Source: Basidiobolus ranarum (Eukaryota; Basidiobolomycota; Basidiobolomycetes; Basidiobolales). Taken from it: a DNA stretch of 30,993 nt. This document shows positions 1-9,235 of the stretch, in pieces; position 1 is the first letter of the stretch; each line of letters begins with the position of its first letter. Below the pieces are notes generated by a model. That model ran no database searches, was not told the origin of the DNA, and saw nothing but the letters and a program-made list of their open reading frames with translations. The DNA is taken from the NCBI GenBank assembly GCA_040143965.1, contig JASJQH010000093.1, forward strand, positions 1-30,993, read 5' to 3'. The translations under genes were made by a program, and so were the position numbers.

Positions 1-659
1 CTTTATAGGAAGGTTTCCCATAGCCTATTAAAGCATTTTCTTCATTCTTTTGGTTGAGTCCTGATTTGCATAAATCTTCATCCAGAAGTCTGCCAAATAC
101 ATAATTTAAGGTCAAATTTTCAGTTCTTGATTCTAGAGCCATTACTAGGCTCTGAAACTTGTGTGGCAGGCTATTCAGGACTGTAACTATGATATCTTGA
201 TCAGTGGTAGGTACTCCAATGCATTCCATTTCATCCACTAAAATAGTGACTCTATTAATTAGTGATTTAATGTCTTCTCCTGGCTTCATCTTTAAGTTAA
301 AGAATTGTCTTCTTAGAAACATCTTGTTGGCAGCAGAACTTGTTTGGTAGGTGTCTTCCAAGGCTTTCCATACCTTCTTGGCAGTTTTAGCTCTTGAACA
401 TTGAATTAGCAATTTGTCTTTAACATTAAGACAAATTGTGTTAAAGGCACTTTGTTCTTTTTTAACCTGTAGTAGAGCTTTGGTTTCAGATAGTTTTGCA
501 TTGTTATCTTCTCCTACAACAGTGTCCCAAAGTCAATTTTCTTGCAGCAGCATTTTCATTGTAATTTTCCAAACTTGATAATTGGTTCCATCCAATTTTT
601 CAGAAGAGGGAAAAGTTCCATAAATTTGAGAAGTAGACATTACAGAGAGTGCAAGCTTG

Positions 660-671
660 GGGCTCATAACC
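660..671 (-). other. Primer-binding site complementary to initiator tRNA-Met anticodon arm
   Basis: The 12 bases GGTTATGAGCCC (minus strand) directly follow the LTR terminal CA. They are the exact complement of GGGCTCATAACC, the anticodon stem-loop of fungal initiator tRNA-Met. Priming from an internal, cleaved half of initiator tRNA-Met is known for Drosophila copia and several of its relatives, so the match supports both the family call and the LTR boundary. Confidence 0.7.
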
Positions 672-841
672 TGTTAAAGTGGGTGGAAGCCTGTTGCAAG
701 TAGTTTAGAGAATTAGAGAAATTGGTGGTTTACACTTTTTGATTTATTGAGTAGAAAGATGATATCTATAGTTTTGTCAAGAGGTAAAAAAACTAACATG
801 TAGAATGTGTTCCTAATACTTTAAAAAGCATAGCCTAAACA
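672..841 (-). repeat. Copia LTR (5' LTR of the minus-strand element)
   Basis: A 170-base block beginning TGTT and ending AACA on the minus strand, placed directly before the primer-binding site, as expected of a 5' LTR. It resembles, in inverted orientation, the block at 979-1138. No clear target-site duplication could be assigned because the other end of the element is not in the window. Confidence 0.65.
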
Positions 842-978
842 GTTATAGAGTCAGATATAGCTTAGTATTTGGCTATTCCATATTTCACAAAAGCATCACC
901 TCAAGAGCAATTTACTTGGAAGCTTGGAGATATATAGATTTTTCAAACGCGTCCTAGGAGCCCCAAACTTTGCACACA

Positions 979-1138
979 TGTTCCTGAGACCTTCCTTACC
1001 ATATTCTACACGCTTTTTTGCTTACATTTTGACAAAACTATATATGTCAACTTTCCGCTCAATAAATTAATAAGTAGAAACCACCAATTTTTCTAGTTCT
1101 CCAAACTACCTCCAAGAAACTCCCAAAATACCTCAACA
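979..1138 (+). repeat. Second copia-type LTR, opposite orientation
   Basis: A 160-base block beginning TGTT and ending AACA on the plus strand. Its core (about 1003-1115) aligns with the minus-strand LTR at 672-841, sharing stretches such as GACAAAACTATA, CTCAATAAAT and AAACCACCAATTT, but is clearly diverged, so it is a different copy or subfamily rather than the partner LTR. No primer-binding site or coding remnant follows it. It is best read as a solo or truncated LTR; no target-site duplication is visible. Confidence 0.55.
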
Positions 1139-1786
1139 ACTTCTAATATTTCAGCTTGGCAAATACAAGCTTAAGTATATAAAATAATAGATTTTTGTCT
1201 TTACAGAAGCTAAAACAGTACAATTCTTTCAGAGTATATGCATTAACTTAGGATTGCGGAATCGTAACAAATTCAAAGTTAATGAATATATTGTTATGAT
1301 TGATAGTTATGGTTTTACTGTTGACACGTATATTGTTATTATTTTTACATGTGTAGCAGTTCTTCTAAATCTAATCTTATCCTATGTCAGGCTTAGTCTG
1401 CTAAATATATTTCCATGTATCAACCGTTCTCTTACTAATGGTGATTTATAAGCAGCCTCAACGCAGCCTTAAATTCTACACGTATACTTGGATCAATGCA
1501 AACCAATGTAGTAGTATGCTACAATATTACTAATAGAGTGATGCCTGAAAAGAAATCTAAATTGCTTTGTTAATCAAAAATAGAGTTTATGGTACTAGTT
1601 GGGTAACGATATCCCAAAAAGTGAATAGAAGTGAAAATCAAAACTACCTTAACAAGCAAGAGATATGTAATAGCAATCCCAAGTAAAATCGATTCCCACT
1701 CACGTGATAGATTAATTTGTTCGATGTCTGCGGAATTGTACAAAGTATAGAAGGAGTTGTTACCTCAGAGTGAAAATTTCTATATC
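1139..1786. other. Intergenic / promoter region of the alpha-MPP gene
   Basis: AT-rich spacer between the LTR fragment and the alpha-MPP gene. No convincing coding sequence: the longest open stretch (1254-1451) begins without ATG and looks like chance. The only notable element is the palindromic TCACGTGA at 1700-1707, about 80 bases before the start codon. Confidence 0.6.
1700..1707. promoter_or_regulatory. TCACGTGA E-box-like palindrome upstream of alpha-MPP
   Basis: Perfect 8-base palindrome about 80 bases upstream of the alpha-MPP ATG. The core CACGTG is the binding site of fungal bHLH factors such as Cbf1 (RTCACGTG). The same 8-mer recurs upstream of the dioxygenase gene (7560-7567). Function is inferred from the motif and position only. 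Confidence 0.4.
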
Positions 1787-3318
1787 ATGCAGGCCCTCCG
1801 TTTAACTCAGAATTTAGGACCGTTACGTTCACCTTTTGCGAAAGGATGTTCGAAAACCCTGAAAAATTTTAGAAATATTTCAGTCAAGTCCGCCGTAAAT
1901 AGAAGCTCCAAAGCTGAGATTACTGAGCTAAAGAATGGAATTCGAGTTGCAACTGAAAATACACCCGGACATTTCTCAGCTGTCGGTGTTTATGTAGATG
2001 CCGGTTCACGCTATGAGAACGAGGAAACTCGAGGTGTAAGTCACATATTGGATCGGATTGCTTTCAAGGTTAGCAGATTTTTCAAAAGTTTAATACCTCG
2101 ATGTGAGTAGCTTCTTAATTCCTCTTTTTATAGAGTACTACTGGTAAAAGTACGGAAGAAATCACTTCTGAACTAGAAGCTTTGGGAGGGAATGTTATGT
2201 GCTCCAGTTCACGTGAATGTATGATGTATCAAGCCTCAATCTTTAATCAAGATCTCGAACGTGTTGTATCCTTGTTTGCCGATGTAGTCCAGAACCCTGC
2301 CATTAATCCTGCAGAACTTGATGAACAACGCCAGTCGACATTTTATGAAATCTCGGATATCTGGTCTAAACCTGAAGCTATTTTACCTGAATTACTTCAC
2401 ATGACTGCATACAAAAACAACACTTTAGGTAATCCTTTACTTTGCCCTGAAGCAAATCTTACCTCCATTACACCCGAAATCGTGAAGAAGTACTTAAAGC
2501 AATGGTATACCCCTGAGCGTATTGTTATTGCTGCTGCTGGTGCCCCTCATGATGAAGTTTGTCGTTTGGCAGAAAAATACTTTGGAAATATGGAGAAGAG
2601 AGAAGCTGAGGCTCCTTCTAAGCTTTCAAACTTATTCAGCAAGAAATCACCTGCTAATGAGAAAGCAAAATACACTGGAGGCACTCTCATGCGCGAGAAT
2701 CCCGATTTACCATTCACCAATGTTTACCTTGGTTTTGAGGGAGTGTCTATCCACGATCCTGATGTCTACCCCTTGGCCACCCTCCAGATTCTTATGGGAG
2801 GAGGTAGCTCTTTCTCTGCCGGTGGACCCGGTAAAGGAATGTATTCACGATTCTACACGAACATCCTAAACCAGCACTATTGGGTTGAGTCTTGCCAGTC
2901 CTTTAATCACTGCTACACTGACTCCGGACTCTTTGGGGTTGCCGCCTCATGCCGTCCAGAATACAATCAGCATTTGATCTACTTTGTTGGACAAGAGCTT
3001 GATCTTATCACTCGCACAGGACGCGGTGGTATTACAGAAGTTGAGCTTAACAGAGCCAAAAATCAACTTAAGAGCAGTTTGTTGATGAACCTCGAAAGTC
3101 GTATGATCCAGCTGGAGGACCTTGGACGCCAAGTACAAATCCGAGGTAGTAAAGTTGAAGCAGAGGAGATGTGTGATCTTATCGATCAAGTTACACTTGC
3201 TGATCTATGCCGCGTTGCTAACAGAGTCTTGAAAGATGGAAAAGGAGACATCACCTTTGTCGCAGAAGGAAATCTCACTGGACTGAACGATTATAAGAAA
3301 CTTCTCAAGTTACCCTGA
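1787..3318 (+). CDS. MAS2: Mitochondrial processing peptidase, alpha subunit
   Basis: Non-catalytic, substrate-recognising half of the matrix peptidase that removes presequences from imported proteins. Exons 1787-2068 and 2134-3318 join across a 65-base GT-AG intron (phase 0), giving 488 residues, the usual family length. The first ~45 residues are Arg/Lys/Ser-rich, a likely mitochondrial presequence. The M16-peptidase region follows (LKNGIRVATENTPG). At the place where the beta subunit has the zinc motif HxxEH this protein has SHILDRIAFKS, marking it as alpha. The glycine-rich loop typical of alpha-MPP (GGGSSFSAGGPGKGMYSR) begins near residue 316. The ATG at 1787 is chosen because the open frame upstream has no ATG and the presequence starts there. 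AATAAA at 3374 is a plausible poly(A) signal. Core cytochrome bc1 proteins are relatives, but the glycine loop favours alpha-MPP. Confidence 0.93.
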
Positions 3319-3992
3319 GCATCAACCAAATTAATGCATTGTATTTAGACTCATCTATCATCCAACCCTAAACAATAAAGCCCTCTTTCCATCTTACCAC
3401 CTTCTAGAAAATACTATTAACCAATTCTTACTAATACACCGTTGCTCGATACGCGATAATTTGCTCAAAACTTTCCCATGGTTATGGCTATAGTTGATAT
3501 TTTGTATGATGGTAGTAACCTAACCCTTGCCTCGTGATGACGTTAAGGTGATGAATTTAGGCTTAGATCACATGGTACGGATCTCACAGATGCAAAGATT
3601 TTCCCAATTCAATGTCTAAAAGCCGAATGAGATATTGAATTCTCCGATATTTGTTTTTGTAAATCCAATCTAGTAATTATGCTGCAATATTTTCAAAACC
3701 ACTAATTTAATAAGCATTTTAATCCCCATCAATTCAAATTATCTATTTCTTACTACGGTTATCCGATTCTTCCACCAATTCGATATTTATATTCCTCTGA
3801 CGTTTGCTCTACTTCTTCAAGCAACCTGGATTAGTACGAGTTTTTATTCAAGGTTGAGTTGATAGCCCACCACTTTTACCTTCTAAGCCATACTTCAATT
3901 CTATAGAAGGTAGAGGGTTATAGATAAAATAACAACAGAACAACAAGTTACTCTACTCACTCTCTTACGAGGTCGTTTTAGAGTTCTTCTTT
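3319..3992. other. Intergenic region between alpha-MPP and Lon
   Basis: About 670 bases holding the 3' end of the alpha-MPP transcript (AATAAA at 3374-3379) and the promoter of the Lon gene. No open frame of note, no RNA gene and no repeat was recognised. Confidence 0.6.
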
Positions 3993-6900
3993 ATGACTAC
4001 CGTGGCTAAAGGCTTCACGGCCATTTTTGAGGGTTTCTCAACTTTGGGCTTGAGGCGGGCCATACCCAAAGCAAACCCAAGCTTAATCTTGCGCCAGATC
4101 TCCACTAATGCTCGCCCCTTAACTCGTAGATTACCTGACCCATCAGGCGTCAATACGACTGGACTGGTTTCTTGTCTCCCGAATACTTCGTTTGCTCTGG
4201 CCAGGCCCTCATTTCAAACCAATAGTTTGAATTCTTTCACGCATATGCAAACTCAAAGCTTCTTCACTAGAGCCGCTGTTTTGAAAGCTAAAAAGTCTTC
4301 TGAAAAAGGTGAAGCTGGTGATAAAAAAACTAAACAAGACTCTTCCAACGGAGAAAGTGGTCCCAAGAATAACGACGGTAATAATGGCAACGGAAAAACT
4401 AACAACAACGGTAATAACAATAATGGTAAAGGTGATAACGGCAACAATGGCAATGGCAAAAGTGATAACGGTAACACTGGCAATGGTAAAGGTGGTAACG
4501 GAAACAACGGTGAAGACGGTAAAGGCAAAAATCCCTTTGAAGCAATTCGTAAGGTCATAGATATTGCGGAAAATACCCTTCAAAAACCCTCCATCCCTGA
4601 AAATTACCCACAAGTTTTGGCATTACCTATCACACGACGCCCACTATTTCCCGGTTTCTATAAGGCTGTTTCTATTAAGGACCCCAATGTTACCAATGCT
4701 ATTCGTGAACTCATGAAACGTAATCAACCGTATGTCGGAGCTTTTCTACTAAAGGATGATAACAAAGATGTTGACATAGTGAACGATATTTCTGAGATTC
4801 ATAAAGTCGGTGTATTTGCTCAAATTACTAGTATTTATCCTACAAATGGGCAAGATGGTGATTCTCTTACTGCCGTACTCTATCCACACAGACGTATCCG
4901 GGTAACCGAGCTCATACCTCCTAAAGCGGCTGATGCTAGTATTCCTGCTATTGCAACAATTACCGAAGAAAATGGTGAAAAAGAGAACGATAGTACCTTG
5001 AAGACCGAACATTCCGATGCCCAATCTGAAAACACTTTGAATGAGGCAGGTACCAAGGGTGAACTCGGGTCATTGGATACTGAGACTACCGACAATGGGG
5101 AGTTTTATGCCACCGCTTTCTTACGTGATCATTCCGTCTCTTTAGCTAATGTTGACACTCTACATGATGAACCTTATAGCAAGAATAACCAGGTTGTTCG
5201 TGCTATCACCTCCGAAATTGTTGCCGTTTTCCAAGAACTTGCCACTCTCAATCCACTTTTCCGTGATCATATTGTGAACTTTTCCATGTCTCAAAACCCA
5301 GGAAACCTATTCGATGATCCAGCCAAAATCTCGGATTTTGCCGCGGCCGTCTCTGGCGGAGAATCTGATGAATTACAAAGTGTACTCGAATGTCTAACGG
5401 TTGAAGAACGTCTTCAAAAATCTTTGGAGGTTTTAAAGAAGGAGCTGATTAATGCACAACTTCAAAACAAAATTAGCAAGGAAGTCGATTCTAAAATTGC
5501 AAAGCGTCAACGTGAATACTATTTAATGGAACAATTGAAAGGAATCAAAAAGGAACTTGGCATGGATTCTGATGGCAAGGACAAATTGGTTGAAAAGTTC
5601 AAAGAACGTGCATCCAAGTTATTAATGCCTGAAGCGGTCACTAAAGTTGTTGAAGAGGAATTGAACAAATTGGCCCATCTGGAACCTGCAGCCTCGGAAT
5701 TTAACGTTACCAGAAACTATCTTGATTGGCTTACATTAATTCCTTGGGGATTAAGAACCAGAGAAAATTATAACATCGAAAATGCTATGAAGGTTTTGGA
5801 CGAAGATCACTACGGATTAAAGGATGTAAAAGAACGAATTCTGGAATTTATTGCTGTTGGCAAGCTTCGTGGCACCGTTGAGGGAAAGATCATTTGTCTT
5901 GCTGGACCACCAGGTGTAGGTAAAACTTCCATCGGTAAGTCCATTGCCCGTGCGCTGAATCGTGAATTCTATCGATTCAGTGTAGGCGGATTGACCGATG
6001 TTGCCGAAGTTAAAGGACATAGACGTACGTATGTAGGAGCAATGCCCGGAAAAGTTATTCAAGCTTTGAAAAAGGTTCAGACAGAAAATCCCTTGATTTT
6101 AATCGATGAAGTAGACAAGATCGGACGCGGACATCAGGGTGACCCATCTTCAGCCCTTCTAGAATTGTTAGACCCAGAGCAAAACTCATCTTTCTTGGAT
6201 CATTATATGGATATACCGGTGGATCTTTCACGAGTATTATTTGTCTGCACGGCAAATGTTTTAGATACTATTCCCGGACCACTTCTTGATCGTATGGAAG
6301 TTATTCAACTGTCGGGCTATGTTGCAGATGAAAAGGTTGCTATCGCCGAGAAATACCTTGCTCCTAATGCCAAAGAAACCTCTGGCTTGGTTGATGCTCA
6401 AGTCAATTTGGACCCTACATGTATCGAAACACTAATTCGCTCGTATTGCCGTGAAAGTGGCGTACGTAATCTTAAGAAGCATATTGAGAAAATCTACCGT
6501 AAAGCAGCTTTGAAGATCGTCAAAGAAATCGATGAAAAGCATCCCGAATTGCAATCCACTCCTGAAGATGATAAAGCTGAAGCCGAAGATGGTGACAAGA
6601 GCCTGACGAAAGAAAAGCGCAAGCCTATGAATGTGCCAAAGGATATTAAAATTGATATTACTTCCCAAAACTTGAAGGAATTTGTCGGACCTGCTGTGTT
6701 TACCAGTGATCGTTTGTATGATACTACACCTCCCGGTGTGGTTATGGGTTTGGCTTGGACTAGCATGGGTAAGTTATATTCCGTTTGTTTATCACCTCCT
6801 CAAATTAGTACTTAATTCCTTTGTATAGGTGGATCTTCTCTTTATATTGAATCTGTTATCGACTCGGCTCTCACTGAGGATAGTAAGCCACACTTCTCCA

Positions 6901-7397
6901 GAACTGGACAATTGGGTGATGTGATGAAGGAGTCTTCTTCGATTGCTTACACTTACGCTAAGAGCTTGGTTGCTCGTCGATTTGAATCCAACAAGTTCTT
7001 TGAAAAAGCCTCGATCCATCTTCATGTACCCGAAGGAGCTACCCCTAAAGATGGACCATCCGCTGGTGTTACCATGGCTACAGCACTTCTCTCTCTCGCA
7101 TTGAACAAGCCAATCTTACCTACAGTTGCTATGACAGGTGAATTAACACTTACCGGGAAAGTATTGAAGATCGGCGGGTTGAAAGAAAAGACCATCGCTG
7201 CTAAACGAAGTGGCGTAACAAGAATTATTTTCCCCAAGGCCAATTTACCTGACTGGGAAGAGTTACCAGAGAATATTCGTGAGGGTATCGAAGGATATCC
7301 TGTTGATTGGTATGAAGAAATACCAACTCTGGTTGGTTTAGTTTCTGAGGAAGAATGGACAGGTACAAAATACCGCCGCCCTGATGTTGGACGCTGA
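3993..7397 (+). CDS. PIM1: Mitochondrial Lon protease (ATP-dependent serine protease)
   Basis: Matrix AAA+ protease that degrades misfolded and oxidised proteins. Exons 3993-6768 and 6829-7397 are joined over a 60-base intron, giving 1114 residues, close to yeast Pim1. Order: presequence-like N terminus; a low-complexity Asn/Gly/Lys linker at about residues 126-179; LON substrate-binding domain starting near 209 ([14 protein letters not shown]) with an acidic insertion; coiled coil; AAA+ module with Walker A GPPGVGKT at 638-645 and Walker [12 protein letters not shown] from about 701; protease domain with catalytic Ser1003 in KDGPSAG and Lys1046 in GGLKEKT, at the family's 43-residue spacing. 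The intron interrupts the start of the protease domain (AWTSMG/GSS). An acidic, Lys-rich segment just before that domain is typical of fungal mitochondrial Lon. Poly(A) signal AATAAA at 7540. All catalytic parts are intact. Confidence 0.96.
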
Positions 7398-7886
7398 TTG
7401 GACTTTATCTGGTTGAACCTCCTTCACTATTCCAATTTCATATATATATAAGCATCAATTTTCAAGCGTGCATCTTTGCTTTCTCAATTTCTTTATTTTA
7501 TCTTTACTTTCATTTCACAAAGTACATTCCCCATTATTTAATAAAATCTTTATTTACAATCACGTGACCAAGTCCATCTGGATTTAGTGGTTAGAAATTT
7601 AGTAAAATTCGAGGTAAATGATGTCAGTTTCCCGCAAGAACAAGCGTAATTAATTCTCACTAGAGCCGATTCGAGATTTCTATCGTAGATGGCGCCATAT
7701 AAAAGAACATTGAGCAAATGGATTCGACTTCGACATGAGCCACTTATTGCGTGTTATTGAGTTAAAAATAATGATTATACGAGTGAAACCGTTGTTATTG
7801 CTACATTGCTGATATCAGATAGAGAATGTATAAATATACCCGATAGCCTGAAATGAACTTCATTATCAACATTGGACTATTACAAT
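7398..7886. other. Intergenic region between Lon and the dioxygenase gene
   Basis: About 490 bases with the Lon 3' end (AATAAA at 7540-7545), the TCACGTGA palindrome at 7560-7567, and the promoter of the dioxygenase gene, including a TATAAATATA-like stretch near 7829. No gene seen. Confidence 0.6.
7560..7567. promoter_or_regulatory. TCACGTGA palindrome upstream of the TauD-like gene
   Basis: Perfect palindrome 320 bases before the dioxygenase ATG. CACGTGA is the Cbf1/Met4 site of yeast sulfur-assimilation genes, and the yeast relative of the downstream gene (JLP1) is a sulfur-starvation gene. The link to this gene is inference. Confidence 0.4.
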
Positions 7887-8998
7887 ATGACTACCCAGGG
7901 ACATTCAGCCACCTCAGTTACTACCGCTAATAGCGGACTTGCCATTAAGGGCGAGTATATCCAAGGATTCAATGCTCATGCCGACCATAAGAACCTATTG
8001 GATGCTGTTACCAAACGAACCGACTTGACTCCATCAATTGGAACAGAGTTGGAAGGTGTTCAACTTGCCGAGTTAACGGACTCGCAACTAGAGGACCTTC
8101 TTTCTCTTGCTGCCGAGCGCGGTGTAGTATTCTTTAGAGATCAAAATCTCAACCAGGAAGATTCTCTAAAGCTTGGGAGTAAACTAGGTAAGAATTTCAG
8201 GATTTTATTGAGAAGTGTCGCTATGGTCGATCAATATCTCATTTCAATTACACATTAGGCCCTCTTCATGTACACCCATTTATATCTTCACCTGATGGCA
8301 AGCCACAACTGTTGATCCCTGACGCTACAGGTAGACGTCAGGCTTATGATGAGACCATTAATCGTAATGGCGGCTGGCATACGGACATTTCGTTTGAAGA
8401 AACACCGGCCTCTATCTCGATTTTGCAACTTAAAAAGGTTCCTCCTACTGGTGGGGACACACTCTGGTCAAACGCATATGCATTATATGACAAACTATCT
8501 CCAGAGTTTCAAAAATTCTTGGAAAAGCTTACGGGTATCCACAGCGGAGAGGGATTTATTAAACTATCTGAATTGAGTGGTCGGCCGCTAGTTAGACCAG
8601 TTCCTACTAACACTGAACATCCAGTGATTCGCACCAATCCTATAACCAAGCAAAAGGCTTTATTCGTCAACCCAACGTTTACCAAGTCTATTAAAGAGCT
8701 GAATCCCACTGAGTCCGATCTGGTTCTTAAACTCCTATTCAATCATGTAACCAACAACCATGATGCCCAGGTTCGCTTTTCTTGGACCCCAAATTCCGTG
8801 GCTGTATGGGATAATCGCAGTACCCAACACATTGCCACTCCTGATTATTATCCTTATGAGAGATATGGTGAGCGCGTGACTGTTTTGGGTGAGAAACCAT
8901 ACTTCGATCCAGAAAGTACAACCGAGGCTGAGGTAAATGCACCTAAAATTGCTGCTCTTCTAAAGCAGTTGGAACTTGAGCAATCACAAGTAGCATAA
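7887..8998 (+). CDS. TauD/JLP1-family 2-oxoglutarate-dependent dioxygenase
   Basis: Fe(II)/2-oxoglutarate oxygenase of the TauD (taurine/sulfonate) family, probably releasing sulfite from an alkylsulfonate as yeast Jlp1 does. Exons 7887-8187 and 8259-8998 join over a 71-base intron, giving 346 residues. The jelly-roll iron site is complete: His141 and Asp143 in GGWHTDISFEE, distal His291 in STQHIATPDYY, and the 2-oxoglutarate-binding Arg306 in RYGERVTV, fifteen residues after the distal His as in TauD. The segment VPPTGGDTLW is a fungal TauD signature. The start is the only ATG before the conserved region. Close relatives act on other substrates (2,4-D, carnitine precursors), so the substrate is not fixed. 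Poly(A) signal AATAAA at 9036. Confidence 0.88.
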
Positions 8999-9235
8999 AT
9001 TTCTCTTATAACGATGTTAAGCATGAAAGTCTTGAAATAAACCATATGTTAAGAATGAAATTATCCCATTGACATGCATACATTTTAAAGCTCAATTCTT
9101 TGGACAGTCAGATAATAATCCATTGGTAATTGCTAAATATGGATTCTGGATTTTTACACTAGAAATCTAGGATGTTTATTTAGATTTCGAAGTGATAATA
9201 TGCGCTTATAGAAGGTTATCATTGCAACAGTCAGA

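Larger units (their letters stand above)
1..841 (-). mobile_element. Ty1/copia LTR retrotransposon fossil, 5' part (gag, PBS, LTR)
   Basis: Read on the minus strand this is the 5' end of a copia-type LTR retrotransposon that runs off the left edge. Parts seen, in element order: a 170-base LTR (841 to 672, TGTT at its start and AACA at its end), a primer-binding site at 671-660, a short leader, and a gag remnant from 640 to the edge. The gag shows the copia-type gag domain (UBN2 family), with recognisable segments such as WKALEDTYQ and NLKMKPGEDIKSLINRV. The nucleocapsid and pol are outside the window. The visible gag looks broken, with about one break. Age cannot be judged because the partner LTR is not in view, but the low number of breaks suggests it is not very old. 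Confidence 0.85.

Noticed and set aside
1254-1451. 65-codon open stretch with hydrophobic segments
   Set aside because: It begins without ATG, is AT-rich, has no recognisable motif and lies in the spacer after an LTR fragment. Composition alone explains it.
4209-4613. Long antisense open frames opposite the Lon linker
   Set aside because: They are the mirror of the Asn/Gly/Lys repeat: antisense of such codons has few stops and yields Val/Thr or Leu/Pro runs.
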